A DNA stretch of 64,000 bases from Zavarzinia compransoris (GCF_003173055.1 NZ_QGLF01000008.1:123024-187023); one strand, 5' to 3'; numbered from the stretch's first letter, positions 46,298 through 58,450 are shown. Numbers and translations: made by a program. The notes: a model not told the origin generated them from the letters alone.

Positions 46298-47794
46298 TCA
46301 TTCGGCGGCGTGGCTCTGCTTGCCGATGCCGGCCCAGGCGTAATTATGCGCGTCGACGCCGATCTCGCCCGGGTTGAGGCCCATGTAGAGCAGGGCGCCG
46401 GCAAGGTTCTGCGGCTGGATCTGGCCGGCCAGGAAGCGGTCGACCACGCTCAGGTGACCCTGGTAACGCTTCGGGTCCTGCTCGAAGCACCAGCGGTCGA
46501 CCTCGGAGCCGAAGTGGTAAAGGCGGCCTTCGTGGACCAGCTGGTAATCCTTCACATTCCAGCCGTCGCCCGGCATGCCGACCACCGGCAGGTTGCACAT
46601 GTTGCAGATGGTGGGCAGGGTTTCCGGCAGCGACAGGTCCTCGCGGCCCTTCTGCAGGTTCTCGGTGATCACGTCCCAGCAGCGGCCGAAGGTGGCGTTC
46701 CAGCCCGGGTATTTCTCCTCCAGCCACTCCCGCTCCTCGGGCGAGACGCCGGCGGCCGGGTTCCACCACACGGTCGGGCGCCAGTACCACACGCCCATGT
46801 GCATGCCGTGGTGGGTCTCGTCCAGGGCGCGGATGAATTCATCCCAGTACCAGGGCAGGTCCAGGCCGAGATCCTTCAACTGGCGCTCGAACTGGCCGAT
46901 GATCCATTCCTGCATGAATTCCTTGAACGACTGCTTGCGGTGCTCGAGCGGGGTGTAATAGTCGAGGATCGGCCCGGTCAGCACCGAGAACAGTTTCCAC
47001 GCCCGCCAGAAGATGACGTCGATCATCTTCTGCGCCTCGTCCTTCTTGCCGTTCTCGATCAGGATCTTGAGGACCGGGCCGCCCTGCTGGGCATGGCGCG
47101 ATTCATCGGTCTGGATCGAGGAGATCAGGCTGGCGAACGTATGGTCCCCGGCTTCGGCCGCATCCGCGGCCAGGCCGAGGAACTGCATGTTGGTGAAGCC
47201 GGTCTCGAAGGCGAAGGTCAGCATGATGGCGACGCTGACGGCATCGCGGGTGAACATCATGTCGTCGAACATGTGGCGCGCGGCGACCGCGGCCCATTCG
47301 TTGGTGTGCATCGCCTTGTGGGCCCAGTCCCACTGGCGGCTGCGCTTGGTGTGCTCGTGCGGGAAGAACAGCTGGATCTGGCCGTGACGCATCTCGTCCA
47401 GCATGCCGAAGGTGGCCATGTTGCGGTTGCCCGGCGCGCGGGCAAAGCGGGCCATGCGGGCCTCCGCCGTGGCGGCGGCATATTCGGCGACGGCCAGGGC
47501 GCCGTAATGGGCCTGCAAGGTCGAGACCCAGCCCGGGTCGGCGCTGTCGATATAATTCGCGCGCTCGAGGGCGGCCTTCACCGAATAGGCGCCGGCGTCC
47601 TTCTCGCGCTGGGTGGCGACGTAATCGCTGTAGGTAACCTTATAGGGTTCGTCGAAGGTCTCCCAGGCTTCGGCCGGAATGCCGCGCGCACCCGACATCA
47701 TCTCCGGGAAAATTTCCTGCTCGGGCACATAGCGCGGGGTCCAGTTCGTCGTCCGGACGAGATCGTAATATTCGCTAGAAGCCAGCTTCGACAT
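46298..47794 (-). CDS. tmoA: Diiron monooxygenase hydroxylase alpha subunit, set 1
   Basis: 498 residues, the catalytic subunit. Carboxylate and His ligands of the diiron site all sit at toluene-4-monooxygenase numbers: E104, E134, H137 ('DEMRHGQ'), E197 ('FAFETGF'), E231 and H234 ('DESRHAQQ'). Pocket residues include L100, A103, Y105 and A107 ('HYGALAVAEYAAATAE'), close to T4MO (I100, G103). The C-terminal half, including 'ERDWLEEKYPGWN'-like 'EREWLEEKYPGWN' and 'RLYHFGSEVDRW', closely resembles TmoA. It should hydroxylate an aromatic or epoxidise an alkene. ATG 47794 follows GGAGGGACAGCA; a sigma-54 promoter lies 83 bases upstream. Confidence 0.95.
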   Translation of the reverse strand: MSKLASSEYYDLVRTTNWTPRYVPEQEIFPEMMSGARGIPAEAWETFDEPYKVTYSDYVATQREKDAGAYSVKAALERANYIDSADPGWVSTLQAHYGALAVAEYAAATAEARMARFARAPGNRNMATFGMLDEMRHGQIQLFFPHEHTKRSRQWDWAHKAMHTNEWAAVAARHMFDDMMFTRDAVSVAIMLTFAFETGFTNMQFLGLAADAAEAGDHTFASLISSIQTDESRHAQQGGPVLKILIENGKKDEAQKMIDVIFWRAWKLFSVLTGPILDYYTPLEHRKQSFKEFMQEWIIGQFERQLKDLGLDLPWYWDEFIRALDETHHGMHMGVWYWRPTVWWNPAAGVSPEEREWLEEKYPGWNATFGRCWDVITENLQKGREDLSLPETLPTICNMCNLPVVGMPGDGWNVKDYQLVHEGRLYHFGSEVDRWCFEQDPKRYQGHLSVVDRFLAGQIQPQNLAGALLYMGLNPGEIGVDAHNYAWAGIGKQSHAAE

Positions 47795-47876
47795 TGCTGT
47801 CCCTCCCTGTGGGCTTGTTGCTCTGGCCGGATAAGGGCTTGGCGTGGCGGTTGCCGCCGCCGCTCCCGCTCTCTTC

Positions 47877-47892
47877 AGCAATGATCGTGCCA
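47877..47892 (-). promoter_or_regulatory. Sigma-54 promoter of monooxygenase set 1
   Basis: On the minus strand TGGCACGATCATTGCT: -24 TGGCACG, 4-base spacer, -12 TTGCT, with GG and GC exactly 10 apart. Predicted start near 47865, about 70 bases before the tmoA-like ATG. The 466-bp gap 47795-48260 has no gene; it carries this promoter and repeats further upstream. Confidence 0.88.
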
Positions 47893-47968
47893 AGCGCTCC
47901 GGCGATGGCTCTCCCGCGTGCCGCGCATGGGTGCGGGGGCCCTGCCGGCCGCAGCGCGGCGTGCGCGC

Positions 47969-48060
47969 TGCTGCACCGCATCCGGTGGCCGGGGGCGCCC
48001 GGGGCGGCGCTTTCCCGGGCTTCCAAAGGCCGTCTCGCCGCGGCATTGCTGCAGCGCATC
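47969..48060. repeat. Direct repeat upstream of the set 1 sigma-54 promoter
   Basis: TGCTGCACCGCATC (47969-47982) and TGCTGCAGCGCATC (48047-48060), 13 of 14 identical, start positions 78 apart, roughly 100 and 180 bases upstream of the promoter, where DmpR-type activators usually bind. A third related copy, TGCTGCACTGC, is at 58508-58518 by another sigma-54 promoter. Confidence 0.5.
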
Positions 48061-48135
48061 GCGACACGCCCGAGGTTGCGCCGGCACCGGGGCGGGACAG
48101 GCGGAACGGGGTTGGTTCGGGGCCCGATTGATCTG

Positions 48136-48196
48136 TTCATGAAATCGCCGGGCGCCTGATCGAGGCACGTCGATCCCGAATTATCGATTTCATGCA
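48136..48196. repeat. Spaced inverted repeat between set 1 and the LuxR gene
   Basis: TTCATGAAATCG (48136-48147) and CGATTTCATGCA (48185-48196) are inverted copies matching at 11 of 12 positions, 37 bases apart. It could be a regulator site or part of a hairpin after the LuxR gene. Confidence 0.45.
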
Positions 48197-48260
48197 ACAC
48201 CGCCACAGCAAGCATCGACACGACCGCCCGGCCCCGAGGCCGGAGATTGGAGAAGAAGGA

Positions 48261-51005
48261 TCAGCGCATGCCGATCACGCCCAGAGTCCGCGCGGTGCGG
48301 ATGGCCTGGCGGCGACCGCGGGCGGCGAATTTGTCGAAGATGCGCTGCCAGTACCATTTGACCGTGCTTTCGGCGATCGCCATCTCGGCGGCGATCTCGC
48401 CGTTCGACAGGCCACCGTCGGCAAGACGCAGGATCTCGATCTCCCGGTCGGTCAACGGCTCGTAGAGGGCGACCTCCTGGGTATCGGCCGCCACCGTCCG
48501 GGCCGCCGGGCCGGGGGCGCCGATCGCCAGCAGGATCTCGCCGGCATAGTCGGCGACCGCCGGGTGATGCTCGCGCCAGCGCTGCTGGATGGCGGCGAAG
48601 ACCGGGGCGAGGCCCGGGCCCTGGTCGGCGAAACTGCGGATGAAGCGGGCGTGGGTCATGCCCTTCAGGACATCGGCCAGCATGCGCTGGGCGCCCTCGA
48701 TGTCGCCGTCGCGGACCAGGGCGCGGGCCAGCAGGGCGGCGATGGCGGCGGCGCCGGCCCGGGCCTGCCGATGGGTGGCGAAGCGCAGCCAGCGGGTCAG
48801 CATGGCGACCGCCTGGCGCGGCTGGCCGGCGGCGATCATCAGTTCGCCATGGACCAGGGCCGCGGTCTCGTGCCGGGTGCCCGGCTGGGGGATGGACCAG
48901 GGATCGTCGAAGGCGTCCGGCAGGGGCGAGAGGTCGAGCGCGTCGAGCCCGTGGGAAAAGAAGGAATCGAGGCCGGCAAGGCGCACCCGTTCCAGCAGGA
49001 TGCGGCCCTGGAAGCGGTCGAAGCCGAATTCCGCCGCCGCGCAGTCCGCCTCTTCGAGCAGGGCGGCGACCCGGGCGAAATCCCGGTCGAGGAAGGCGAG
49101 GCGGATCGAGGTGAGAAAGGCTTCCATCATATTGTCGACGAAGCCGAGTTCCTTGCTGAGCGGCAGGTAGCCCGCCAGCATCTGCCGCGCCCGGCCCAGG
49201 TCGTTCCGCTCGTAGGCGATCCCGGCCAGCAGCGAGGTGGGCATGGAGGCGAGCGGCGTCGCTTCCCCATGGAGCGTGACCGCCATGCCGAGCGAGCGGG
49301 ACAGCACCGCCACCGCCTCGTCCAGCCGGCCGCAGCGCTGGAGCGAGCGGCCGACGATCGAATCATGGAACACGGTGCCGTAATAGGCGCCGTGCTGGAT
49401 GAACATCTCGCGCACCTCCTCGGCCCGCGACATGACCAGATCGAAGCGATAGAACTCCCGGTCGGTCAGGATCTTGGCCGACAGGGACGAGGCATACATG
49501 AACATGTCGTTGCTGTGGCGGGCGTCGAGCCAGTCCTGGGCGGCGGTGCGGGCGCCGGCGCTGTCGTCGTTCAGCAGCTTCAGCATCATCTCCCGGTGGG
49601 AGAGTTTCTCGCGCAGATAGTCGAGGTCGAAGCCGCAGTCGGCGGAAGAGGAGCCAAGGGTCTGCACCGCGATCCGGGCATCGCGGAGATCGGCCTCCGC
49701 CGCCTTGAAGCGCCAGCGCAATTCGCTCTGCCAGGCGCGGTCGAGAAGCAGGCGGGGCAGGCGGCGGATATGGGCGTCGGTCAGGCGTCGGGCATAGGTT
49801 TCCAGCGTCATGGCGCGGCCGGCCGAGAACAGGGCGTCGCTACCCTCGTCCAGCAGGCCGCCGGCGAATTCCATGTCGCCCGAGGCGAAGGCATGGCTGA
49901 TCGCCTCGGTGATATAGCCGTTGTCGAACAGCCAGCGCGCCGCCGTCCGGTGCAGGCCGGCCACCCGGTCGGGATGGACCTCGGTCAGCTTGCGGCGCAG
50001 GTAGTCGTTGAACAGGTGGTGGTAGCGGAACCACTTCCGTTCCTCGTCCAGCGGCACCAGGAACAGGTTCCACTGTTCGATATAGTCGAGGCTCTCGTAA
50101 TTGGCGCTGCCCGGGTTGACCGCATTGACGAGGTCGAGGGTGAAGCGCTCCAGGATCGCGGTGTTCAGCAGGAAGTCGCGCACCGTCTCCGGGTGCTTCT
50201 GGAACACTTCGTCCGAGATGAAGCCGTCGATCCGCTTGTTGGTGCCGGAGAAGGCCTGGATGAAGCCCGCCTTGTTGGGCTCGTTCGCCAGCGCGATCGA
50301 GGCAAGCTGGAGCCCGGCGACCCAGCCCTCGGTCTTCTGGCGCAGGAGGTCGCTCTGATTCTCGGTGACGTCGGTATGGCCCCAGAGGTGCAGCACGCGC
50401 TGCGTCTCGTCCGGGTCGAACTGAAGGTCGTGGAAGGTCAGCTCGCGCACCAGGCCGCGCATGCCGAGGCGCGCCACCGATATATTGTGCTGGTTGCGCG
50501 TGGCGATGAAGAAGCGCAGGCGCCGGGTGTTGGCGCCGAAAACGAGGTTCATCAGCTCGACCGCGCGTTGTTCGGTCACGCAGTGATAATCGTCGAGGAA
50601 GAGGGCGATATCCTGCTGCAGGTCGGCGATCTCGTTCAGCAGGGTCCGCTGCAACACGGCTTCGGGCGGCATCAGGCCGGTTTCGAGCAGGATCGCCGTG
50701 GCGGCGCAGGCATTGGGTGCCGCCGTGCGCATGGCCGAGACGAGAAGGGCGATCAGCCCCGTGGTGTCGTTGTCGGCGTAATCGAGGCCGGCCCAGCCGG
50801 CCAGCAGCCCCGCCTGGCGGAAATGGTGGAAGGCCTGGACCATGGCCGTGGTCTTGCCCGAACCGGCGGGTGCGGTGATCAGGGTGATCGGCGTCCCGGG
50901 CCCGAGGTCGAAGCGGCCGGTGACGCGGGCACGGGCGATGGTCCGCTCGTCGTTATGCGGCGGCTGGAGTTTCGTCTTCCTGATCAAGACGCGGGAAGAT
51001 TGCAT
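48261..51005 (-). CDS. AlkS/MalT-like large LuxR regulator
   Basis: A 914-residue LAL-type activator. Walker A 'APAGSGKTT' (45-53) and Walker B 'IALFLDDYH' form the STAND-type ATPase, followed by a winged-helix region ('FLVPLDEERKWFRYHHLFNDY'), a long TPR-like helical middle, and the C-terminal LuxR helix-turn-helix ('LTDREIEILRLADGGLSNGE', 'AIAESTVKWYWQRIFDKFAA'). AlkS, the alkane regulator, has this architecture. It lies between the two divergent monooxygenase operons and may control one or both; the second set lacks a convincing sigma-54 promoter, so it is the more likely target. Confidence 0.9.
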   Translation of the reverse strand: MQSSRVLIRKTKLQPPHNDERTIARARVTGRFDLGPGTPITLITAPAGSGKTTAMVQAFHHFRQAGLLAGWAGLDYADNDTTGLIALLVSAMRTAAPNACAATAILLETGLMPPEAVLQRTLLNEIADLQQDIALFLDDYHCVTEQRAVELMNLVFGANTRRLRFFIATRNQHNISVARLGMRGLVRELTFHDLQFDPDETQRVLHLWGHTDVTENQSDLLRQKTEGWVAGLQLASIALANEPNKAGFIQAFSGTNKRIDGFISDEVFQKHPETVRDFLLNTAILERFTLDLVNAVNPGSANYESLDYIEQWNLFLVPLDEERKWFRYHHLFNDYLRRKLTEVHPDRVAGLHRTAARWLFDNGYITEAISHAFASGDMEFAGGLLDEGSDALFSAGRAMTLETYARRLTDAHIRRLPRLLLDRAWQSELRWRFKAAEADLRDARIAVQTLGSSSADCGFDLDYLREKLSHREMMLKLLNDDSAGARTAAQDWLDARHSNDMFMYASSLSAKILTDREFYRFDLVMSRAEEVREMFIQHGAYYGTVFHDSIVGRSLQRCGRLDEAVAVLSRSLGMAVTLHGEATPLASMPTSLLAGIAYERNDLGRARQMLAGYLPLSKELGFVDNMMEAFLTSIRLAFLDRDFARVAALLEEADCAAAEFGFDRFQGRILLERVRLAGLDSFFSHGLDALDLSPLPDAFDDPWSIPQPGTRHETAALVHGELMIAAGQPRQAVAMLTRWLRFATHRQARAGAAAIAALLARALVRDGDIEGAQRMLADVLKGMTHARFIRSFADQGPGLAPVFAAIQQRWREHHPAVADYAGEILLAIGAPGPAARTVAADTQEVALYEPLTDREIEILRLADGGLSNGEIAAEMAIAESTVKWYWQRIFDKFAARGRRQAIRTARTLGVIGMR

Positions 51006-51316
51006 TGGATCTTCTCAGTCTCTTTTTTCTTTTGTCTTTATATACATGTGGCCGGGGCTGGCGTTCCGCCTGTCTCCCGGTCCCTCCCGGCACGAAAGTA
51101 GACCGGCGGACAAGATGTGTCATGCCTGATCTGTCGGCGATGCGCCCATATCGCACATAAATATTTCACCGGCGCAGTAATCGCGGGCGTGACCAAGAAT
51201 TGCCGGCGAATTCACGCTGCGGCGCAAAATAATCGGCCAACCTTTGGGAGGGCGGGCGCAGGGGTGGCCGCCGGCGCCGGTGATCAGCTTTCCATCCCTT
51301 TGTGCGGGTGAGGGGA

Positions 51317-51332
51317 TGGCCCCGCCCGCGCA
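51317..51332 (+). promoter_or_regulatory. Weak sigma-54-like match before monooxygenase set 2
   Basis: TGGCCCCGCCCGCGCA keeps TGGC and GCA with correct spacing but lacks the TT of the -12 element; a poorer match TGGGAGGGCGGGCGCA is at 51245. The 380-bp gap 51006-51385 has no gene; its AT-rich part (51015-51050) could instead carry sigma-70-type promoters for the LuxR gene or set 2. Confidence 0.25.
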
Positions 51333-51385
51333 TAACGGCAAGAGACGCCGAAGCCGGCGACAGCCGCCAGGGAGGGAAAAAAACC

Positions 51386-52888
51386 ATGACTCTATTGCAG
51401 CGAAGCGATTGGTACGATGTCGCCCGCGACACCAATTGGACGCCGTCCTTCGTCGCCGAGGCCGATCTGTTTCCGCCCGAGATCAGCGATCCCTTCAACA
51501 TGCCGAAGGCGGCCTGGGCCGAATACGACGAACCCTACAAGGTTTCATACGCCGAATATGTGAAAGTCCAGCGCGAGAAGGACGCGGGAGTCTATGCCGT
51601 CAACACGGCGGCGGCCCGGACCCGCTTCATGGAAGAGGCGGGGCAGCGCTGGCACTCGATCCTGAAGCTGCATTTCGGTGCGGTCTCGCTGGCCGAATCC
51701 AGCTCGCAGATTTCCGAGGGGCGTATGGCGCGCTTCGGCAAGGCGCCGGGCATGCGCAACATGGCGACCTTCGGCCTGCTCGACGAAATCCGCCACGGCC
51801 AGGCCCAGCTCTATTTCGCCCATGAAAGCCTGAAGCACAGCCCGCAGTTCAATTTCGCCCACAAGCTGCTCGGCACCCAGGAATGGGGCGCGATCATGAC
51901 GCGGGCGACGCTGGACGACGTCTTCATGGGCCGCGACGCCGTGACCACGGCGATCATGCTGACCTTCGCCTTCGAGACCGGCTTCACCAACATGCAGTTC
52001 ATCGGCCTGGCCGGCGATGCGGCCGAGGCGGGCGACACCAGCTTCTCCAACCTGATCTCCTCGATCCAGACCGACGAGTCGCGCCATGCCCAGATCGGCG
52101 CGCCACTCCTCAAGCTGATGGTCAAGAACGGTTACAAGGCCGAGGCGCAGAAGGCGGTCGACATCGGCTTCTGGCGCACCTACCGCTTCTTCTCGCTGCT
52201 CACCGGCACCGTGATCGATTATTTCATGCCGCTGGAGAAGCGTTCCTCCTCGTTCAAGGAATTCATGGAGGAATGGATCGTCGGCCAGTTCGAGCGCACC
52301 CTGCTCGACATGGGCCTCGACCTGCCCTGGTACTGGGACTATTTCCTCGAGGACATCAACAGCTTCCACCACGGCATGCAACTCGGCTGGTGGCTCTATC
52401 GCGATACGGTCTGGTTCAATGTCCCGGCCGGCGTCTCGCCCGCCGAACGGGAATGGCTGGAAGCGAAATATCCGGGCTGGAACGACAACTGGGGCCGGCT
52501 GTGGGACCAGATCGGCGCCAATCTCCGCGCCGGCAAGGCCGACCTCACCGTGCCTAAGACCTTGCCGGTGGTCTGCGCCTTCAACAACCTGCCCATAGTC
52601 ACCTCGCCCGACAAGCCGTGGAACCCCAAGGGCCAGATGCTGACCTACAAGGGCAAGAAGTATTACTTCCAGTCCCATGTCGAGAAATGGGTGTTCGAGC
52701 AGGACCCGGAACGCTATGCGGCGCACCAGACCCTGATCGACCAGTTCCTGGCCGGCAAGATCCTGCCGCCGAACTACGAGGGCGCGCTCAATTACATGGG
52801 CCTTTCCCCGACCGAGCGCGGCAAGGACGCGGAGAACTACGCCTGGGCCTTTGCCGGGCATGCCCCCGCCAAGATGGCCGCCGAGTAA
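51386..52888 (+). CDS. tmoA: Diiron monooxygenase hydroxylase alpha subunit, set 2
   Basis: 500 residues, paralogue of the 46298-47794 product. All diiron ligands are kept: E104, E134, H137 ('DEIRHGQ'), E197, E231 and H234 ('DESRHAQIG'). The pocket segment differs sharply: 'HFGAVSLAESSSQISEG' gives V100, L102, A103, S105, S106, S107 where set 1 has L100, V102, A103, Y105, A106, A107. A different substrate is therefore likely. ATG 51386 follows GGAGGG by 9 bases. A GC-rich hairpin and the gamma-subunit gene follow. Confidence 0.94.
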   Translation: MTLLQRSDWYDVARDTNWTPSFVAEADLFPPEISDPFNMPKAAWAEYDEPYKVSYAEYVKVQREKDAGVYAVNTAAARTRFMEEAGQRWHSILKLHFGAVSLAESSSQISEGRMARFGKAPGMRNMATFGLLDEIRHGQAQLYFAHESLKHSPQFNFAHKLLGTQEWGAIMTRATLDDVFMGRDAVTTAIMLTFAFETGFTNMQFIGLAGDAAEAGDTSFSNLISSIQTDESRHAQIGAPLLKLMVKNGYKAEAQKAVDIGFWRTYRFFSLLTGTVIDYFMPLEKRSSSFKEFMEEWIVGQFERTLLDMGLDLPWYWDYFLEDINSFHHGMQLGWWLYRDTVWFNVPAGVSPAEREWLEAKYPGWNDNWGRLWDQIGANLRAGKADLTVPKTLPVVCAFNNLPIVTSPDKPWNPKGQMLTYKGKKYYFQSHVEKWVFEQDPERYAAHQTLIDQFLAGKILPPNYEGALNYMGLSPTERGKDAENYAWAFAGHAPAKMAAE

Positions 52889-52898
52889 CGGCACCGCA

Positions 52899-52923
52899 GG
52901 CCCCGGCGCCCGGCGCCGGGGCC
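52899..52923 (+). other. Intercistronic hairpin between alpha and gamma genes, set 2
   Basis: GGCCCCGGCGC and GCGCCGGGGCC form an 11-bp perfect stem with loop CCG, starting 11 bases after the alpha stop. Set 1 has an unrelated hairpin in the same place (46268-46290). Confidence 0.65.
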
Positions 52924-52949
52924 GCCCCGACCCTTTTGGAGAACTGGAA

Positions 52950-53231
52950 ATGTCCGATCTGCCCCTGCTCGTCTCGTGCGAGCGCGATTTCCTCGTGCAT
53001 CTCGTCGCCATCCCGGCGGAGGCGCGCATCGCCGACCTGATCGAGGCCGCGGCTTCCCTCGTCGTCGGCGTCCATGTCCCCGAACGCCCGCTGTCCCAAA
53101 TCCGCCTGCGCAAGATCGACGGCGACGCGGCCCTGCCCCTCGAGGTCAAGGTCGGCGACTCCGGCATCGAGGCCATGGACTGGGTTCATCTCTTCTTCGA
53201 GCCGGCGCACGACGGGAAGCCGCTGCAATGA
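52950..53231 (+). CDS. tmoB: Diiron monooxygenase hydroxylase gamma subunit, set 2
   Basis: A 93-residue TmoB-like subunit ('MSDLPLLVSCERDFLVHLVA', 'QIRLRKIDGDAALPLEVKVG'). It is clearly diverged from the set 1 copy but has the right length and place. TTGGAGAACTGGAA precedes the ATG. Its stop overlaps the Rieske gene start (ATGA). Confidence 0.82.
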   Translation: MSDLPLLVSCERDFLVHLVAIPAEARIADLIEAAASLVVGVHVPERPLSQIRLRKIDGDAALPLEVKVGDSGIEAMDWVHLFFEPAHDGKPLQ

Positions 53232-53581
53232 GCGTCGACGCCGTCCTGACCTATCACCCGGTCTGCGATCTCGACGACATCTGGGAAGGCGAGGCCGTGG
53301 AATTCGAAGTCGCGGGCCATGACATCCTGGTCGTCCATCACATCGGCGGCGAGGTCGCGGCACTGCAGGCGCTCTGCCCGCATCAGGATATTTCGCTGGC
53401 CGAGGGCAGCTTCGAGAACGGCGTGCTCACCTGCCGCGCCCATCTCTGGCAGTTCGACAGCCGCAGCGGCGACGGCCTCAACCCGTCTGACTGCCGGCTG
53501 GCGCGCTATCCGGTCCGGGTCAGGGACGGCAAGGTGCTGGTCAGTGTCGACGGTATCGCGCCCTTCCGCGTCGGGGCCTGA
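53228..53581 (+). CDS. tmoC: Rieske ferredoxin, set 2
   Basis: A 117-residue Rieske ferredoxin with cluster ligands C50/H52 ('ALCPHQDISL') and C69/H72 ('LTCRAHLWQFD'). It feeds electrons to the set 2 hydroxylase. 4-base overlap with the gamma gene; the effector gene starts 22 bases downstream. Confidence 0.93.
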   Translation: MSVDAVLTYHPVCDLDDIWEGEAVEFEVAGHDILVVHHIGGEVAALQALCPHQDISLAEGSFENGVLTCRAHLWQFDSRSGDGLNPSDCRLARYPVRVRDGKVLVSVDGIAPFRVGA

Positions 53582-53603
53582 ACAAGAAATCTGGGAGGTT
53601 ACC

Positions 53604-53921
53604 ATGTCCATCGCCACCGGCCGCAGCAATGCCGCGAACGCCAATATGGTCGGCCCCGTGCTGCGCGCGGGCGAACTGGCCGACGTCATCGTCGAGGCGA
53701 TCCGCCGCGACAATCCGGACAATGAAGTCCATGTCGCCGACAAGCGGGCCTATCTCCGGGTCTCGGTCTACGGCGAATGCATCGTCCGCCGCTCGACGGT
53801 CGAGGAATTGCTGCGCCGGCCGTTCCTGATGCAGGAGATCGAGCCGATCCTCGCCTCCTTCGCCGGCCAGATCGAGGCGACCGAACGCTACGTCCGCTTC
53901 TTCCTCGACGGCCGTATCTAA
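53604..53921 (+). CDS. tmoD: Monooxygenase effector (coupling) protein, set 2
   Basis: A 105-residue TmoD/MmoB-family effector: 'NANMVGPVLRAGELADVIVE', 'VADKRAYLRVSVYGECIVRR' and 'RRPFLMQEIEPILASFAGQI'. Same length as the set 1 copy. GGGAGG precedes ATG 53604. Confidence 0.92.
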   Translation: MSIATGRSNAANANMVGPVLRAGELADVIVEAIRRDNPDNEVHVADKRAYLRVSVYGECIVRRSTVEELLRRPFLMQEIEPILASFAGQIEATERYVRFFLDGRI

Positions 53922-53946
53922 GCAAACAGAACCAGGGAGTGAAATC

Positions 53947-54954
53947 ATGAGAGAAGGTCCCGTCGAGCAGACGAAACTGAAGACCTGGAGCGCTCTGTCC
54001 GCCCAGCGCCGCAAGCCCAGCGAATATGAAGCCGTCGCCTTCGACGTCCATTTCCTGAACGACTATGCCCAGCCCGGCAAGCCGGGGCCGGCGCTGCCCT
54101 CGCTCGATCCCGATGCCTATATCAACCGCTGGTACAAGAAGAACCTGCTGGAGTCGCCGCTCCGCCACGACGACTGGCTGGCCTTCCGCGACCCGGAGGA
54201 AGTGACCTACCGGCGTTACAACATCATCCAGGAAGGCCAGGAAAACTACGTCGCCGAAATCATGGACCGTTTCAGCAACGAAGCCCATGACACCGGCCTC
54301 GACGGCGAATGGCAGACGGTCCTGTCGCGTCTCTATACCCCCGGCCGTTTCCTGCACCACACGGTGCAGATGGTCTCGGCCTATGCCGCGACCGCGACCC
54401 CGGCCTCGACCATTTCCCATTGCTATGCCTTCCAGGCGGCGGATGCGCTGCGGGCGGTGTCCCATATCTCGTATCGCACCGTCGAACTGGCGCGCAGCCA
54501 TGCCGGCGCCGGCTTCAACGAGGACGAGCGCGGCCATTGGGAAAAATCGCCCGAATGGCAGGGCTTCCGCGAACTGATGGAAAAGGTCCTGGTGGTCTAT
54601 GAGTTCGGCGAGACCTTCGCCGCCCTCAACCTCGTCGCCAAGCCCGCGATCGACGAAGCCTGCGTCCGCCAGCTCGGTCGGGCCGCGCGCCGCTTCGACG
54701 ATTCCGTGCTCGACCTTCTCGCCGACGCCATCCTGAAGGATACCGCCCGCTCGCGCGCCTGGACCGCGGCCCTGGTCAAGTTCCTCGGCAAGGAGCCGGC
54801 GAATCTCGACCATCTCCGCGCCTGGATCGCGAAATGGGAACCGCTGGCGGACCGGGCGATCGACGCCTTCTGCGCCGGCCTGCCCGAGGGCGACCGCGCG
54901 GCCGCGGCGGCCCGGCAGGCCACCCGCGATTTCCGCGCCTCGCTCGGCCTCTGA
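53947..54954 (+). CDS. tmoE: Diiron monooxygenase hydroxylase beta subunit, set 2
   Basis: A 335-residue beta subunit: '[20 protein letters not shown]', '[17 protein letters not shown]', '[20 protein letters not shown]', '[19 protein letters not shown]'. Followed after 11 bases by an alcohol dehydrogenase gene instead of a reductase gene, as in set 1 where none is found either. Confidence 0.92.
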   Translation: MREGPVEQTKLKTWSALSAQRRKPSEYEAVAFDVHFLNDYAQPGKPGPALPSLDPDAYINRWYKKNLLESPLRHDDWLAFRDPEEVTYRRYNIIQEGQENYVAEIMDRFSNEAHDTGLDGEWQTVLSRLYTPGRFLHHTVQMVSAYAATATPASTISHCYAFQAADALRAVSHISYRTVELARSHAGAGFNEDERGHWEKSPEWQGFRELMEKVLVVYEFGETFAALNLVAKPAIDEACVRQLGRAARRFDDSVLDLLADAILKDTARSRAWTAALVKFLGKEPANLDHLRAWIAKWEPLADRAIDAFCAGLPEGDRAAAAARQATRDFRASLGL

Positions 54955-54965
54955 CGGGGGTGGGA

Positions 54966-56075
<1,110 letters not shown>

Positions 56076-56096
56076 CAACAACAACGGGAGGACTGA

Positions 56097-56480
56097 ATGA
56101 GCATTTTCACGCATGTCTGCGTCGGCACCAACGACCTCGGCCGCGCGCGCCGCTTCTATGACGATGCGCTCGGCCGGCTCGGCTACAAGCGCGTCGCCGA
56201 TCTCGGCGAGAACGGCTCGATCTGGGGCGAGGACGGCCCCGCCTTCTTCGTGCTGAAGCCCGGCAACGGCCTGCCCGCGACCTATGCCAATGGCGGCACC
56301 ATCAGCTTCGTCGCCCCGACGCGGGCGGCGATCGATGCCTTCCATGCCGCCGCCCTCGCGCTGGGCGCCCGGGACGAGGGGGCGCCGGGCCCGCGCAGCA
56401 TCGCGCCCAATGCCTATGCCGCCTATATCCGCGATCCGGACGGCAACAAGCTCGCCGCCTATTGCTTCCAGGCGCCCTGA
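56097..56480 (+). CDS. VOC/glyoxalase-family protein
   Basis: A 127-residue vicinal-oxygen-chelate protein: 'MSIFTHVCVGTNDLGRARRF' opens the fold, with 'WGEDGPAFFVLKPGNG' and 'IRDPDGNKLAAYCF' at the end. Small proteins of this kind include glyoxalases and glutathione transferases. Placed 21 bases after the class III dehydrogenase gene, which suggests a linked glutathione-dependent step, but no specific reaction is visible. Confidence 0.82.
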   Translation: MSIFTHVCVGTNDLGRARRFYDDALGRLGYKRVADLGENGSIWGEDGPAFFVLKPGNGLPATYANGGTISFVAPTRAAIDAFHAAALALGARDEGAPGPRSIAPNAYAAYIRDPDGNKLAAYCFQAP

Positions 56481-56488
56481 TCCATGCC

Positions 56489-56514
56489 GGCCGGCCGCGG
56501 TTCCGCGGCCGGCC
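56489..56514 (+). terminator. Perfect 12-bp hairpin after the VOC gene
   Basis: GGCCGGCCGCGG and CCGCGGCCGGCC, centre TT. It follows the stop by 9 bases with only weak T's after it. Likely end or stabiliser of the set 2 transcript before the regulator gene. Confidence 0.55.
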
Positions 56515-56575
56515 TTCCCGTACCGTCGCGTAACGCTGAAAGAACCATAAAAATCATGACCGAAGGGGGAGCGAC

Positions 56576-58381
<1,806 letters not shown>

Positions 58382-58418
58382 TCCCGGGCGGCCCGGTGTT
58401 TGGAAATGGTCAAGGCCC

Positions 58419-58450
58419 GGCCGCCCGCTTCACCAAATGAGCGGGCGGCC
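58419..58450 (+). terminator. Hairpin after activator 2
   Basis: GGCCGCCCGCT and AGCGGGCGGCC, a perfect 11-bp stem with a 10-base loop, 38 bases after the activator stop, no T-run. The gap 58382-58884 (503 bp) continues with a sigma-54 promoter, a candidate small RNA, a terminator and a second sigma-54 promoter. Confidence 0.55.

Noticed and set aside
47775..48221. Several 95-148 codon frames in the gap upstream of monooxygenase set 1
   Set aside because: They overlap the sigma-54 promoter and repeats, occur on both strands at once and show no ribosome sites or motifs.
51171..51186. CGGCGCAGTAATCGCG as a sigma-54 promoter before set 2
   Set aside because: Spacing is right but both the T of -24 and the TT of -12 are missing; too weak to list.
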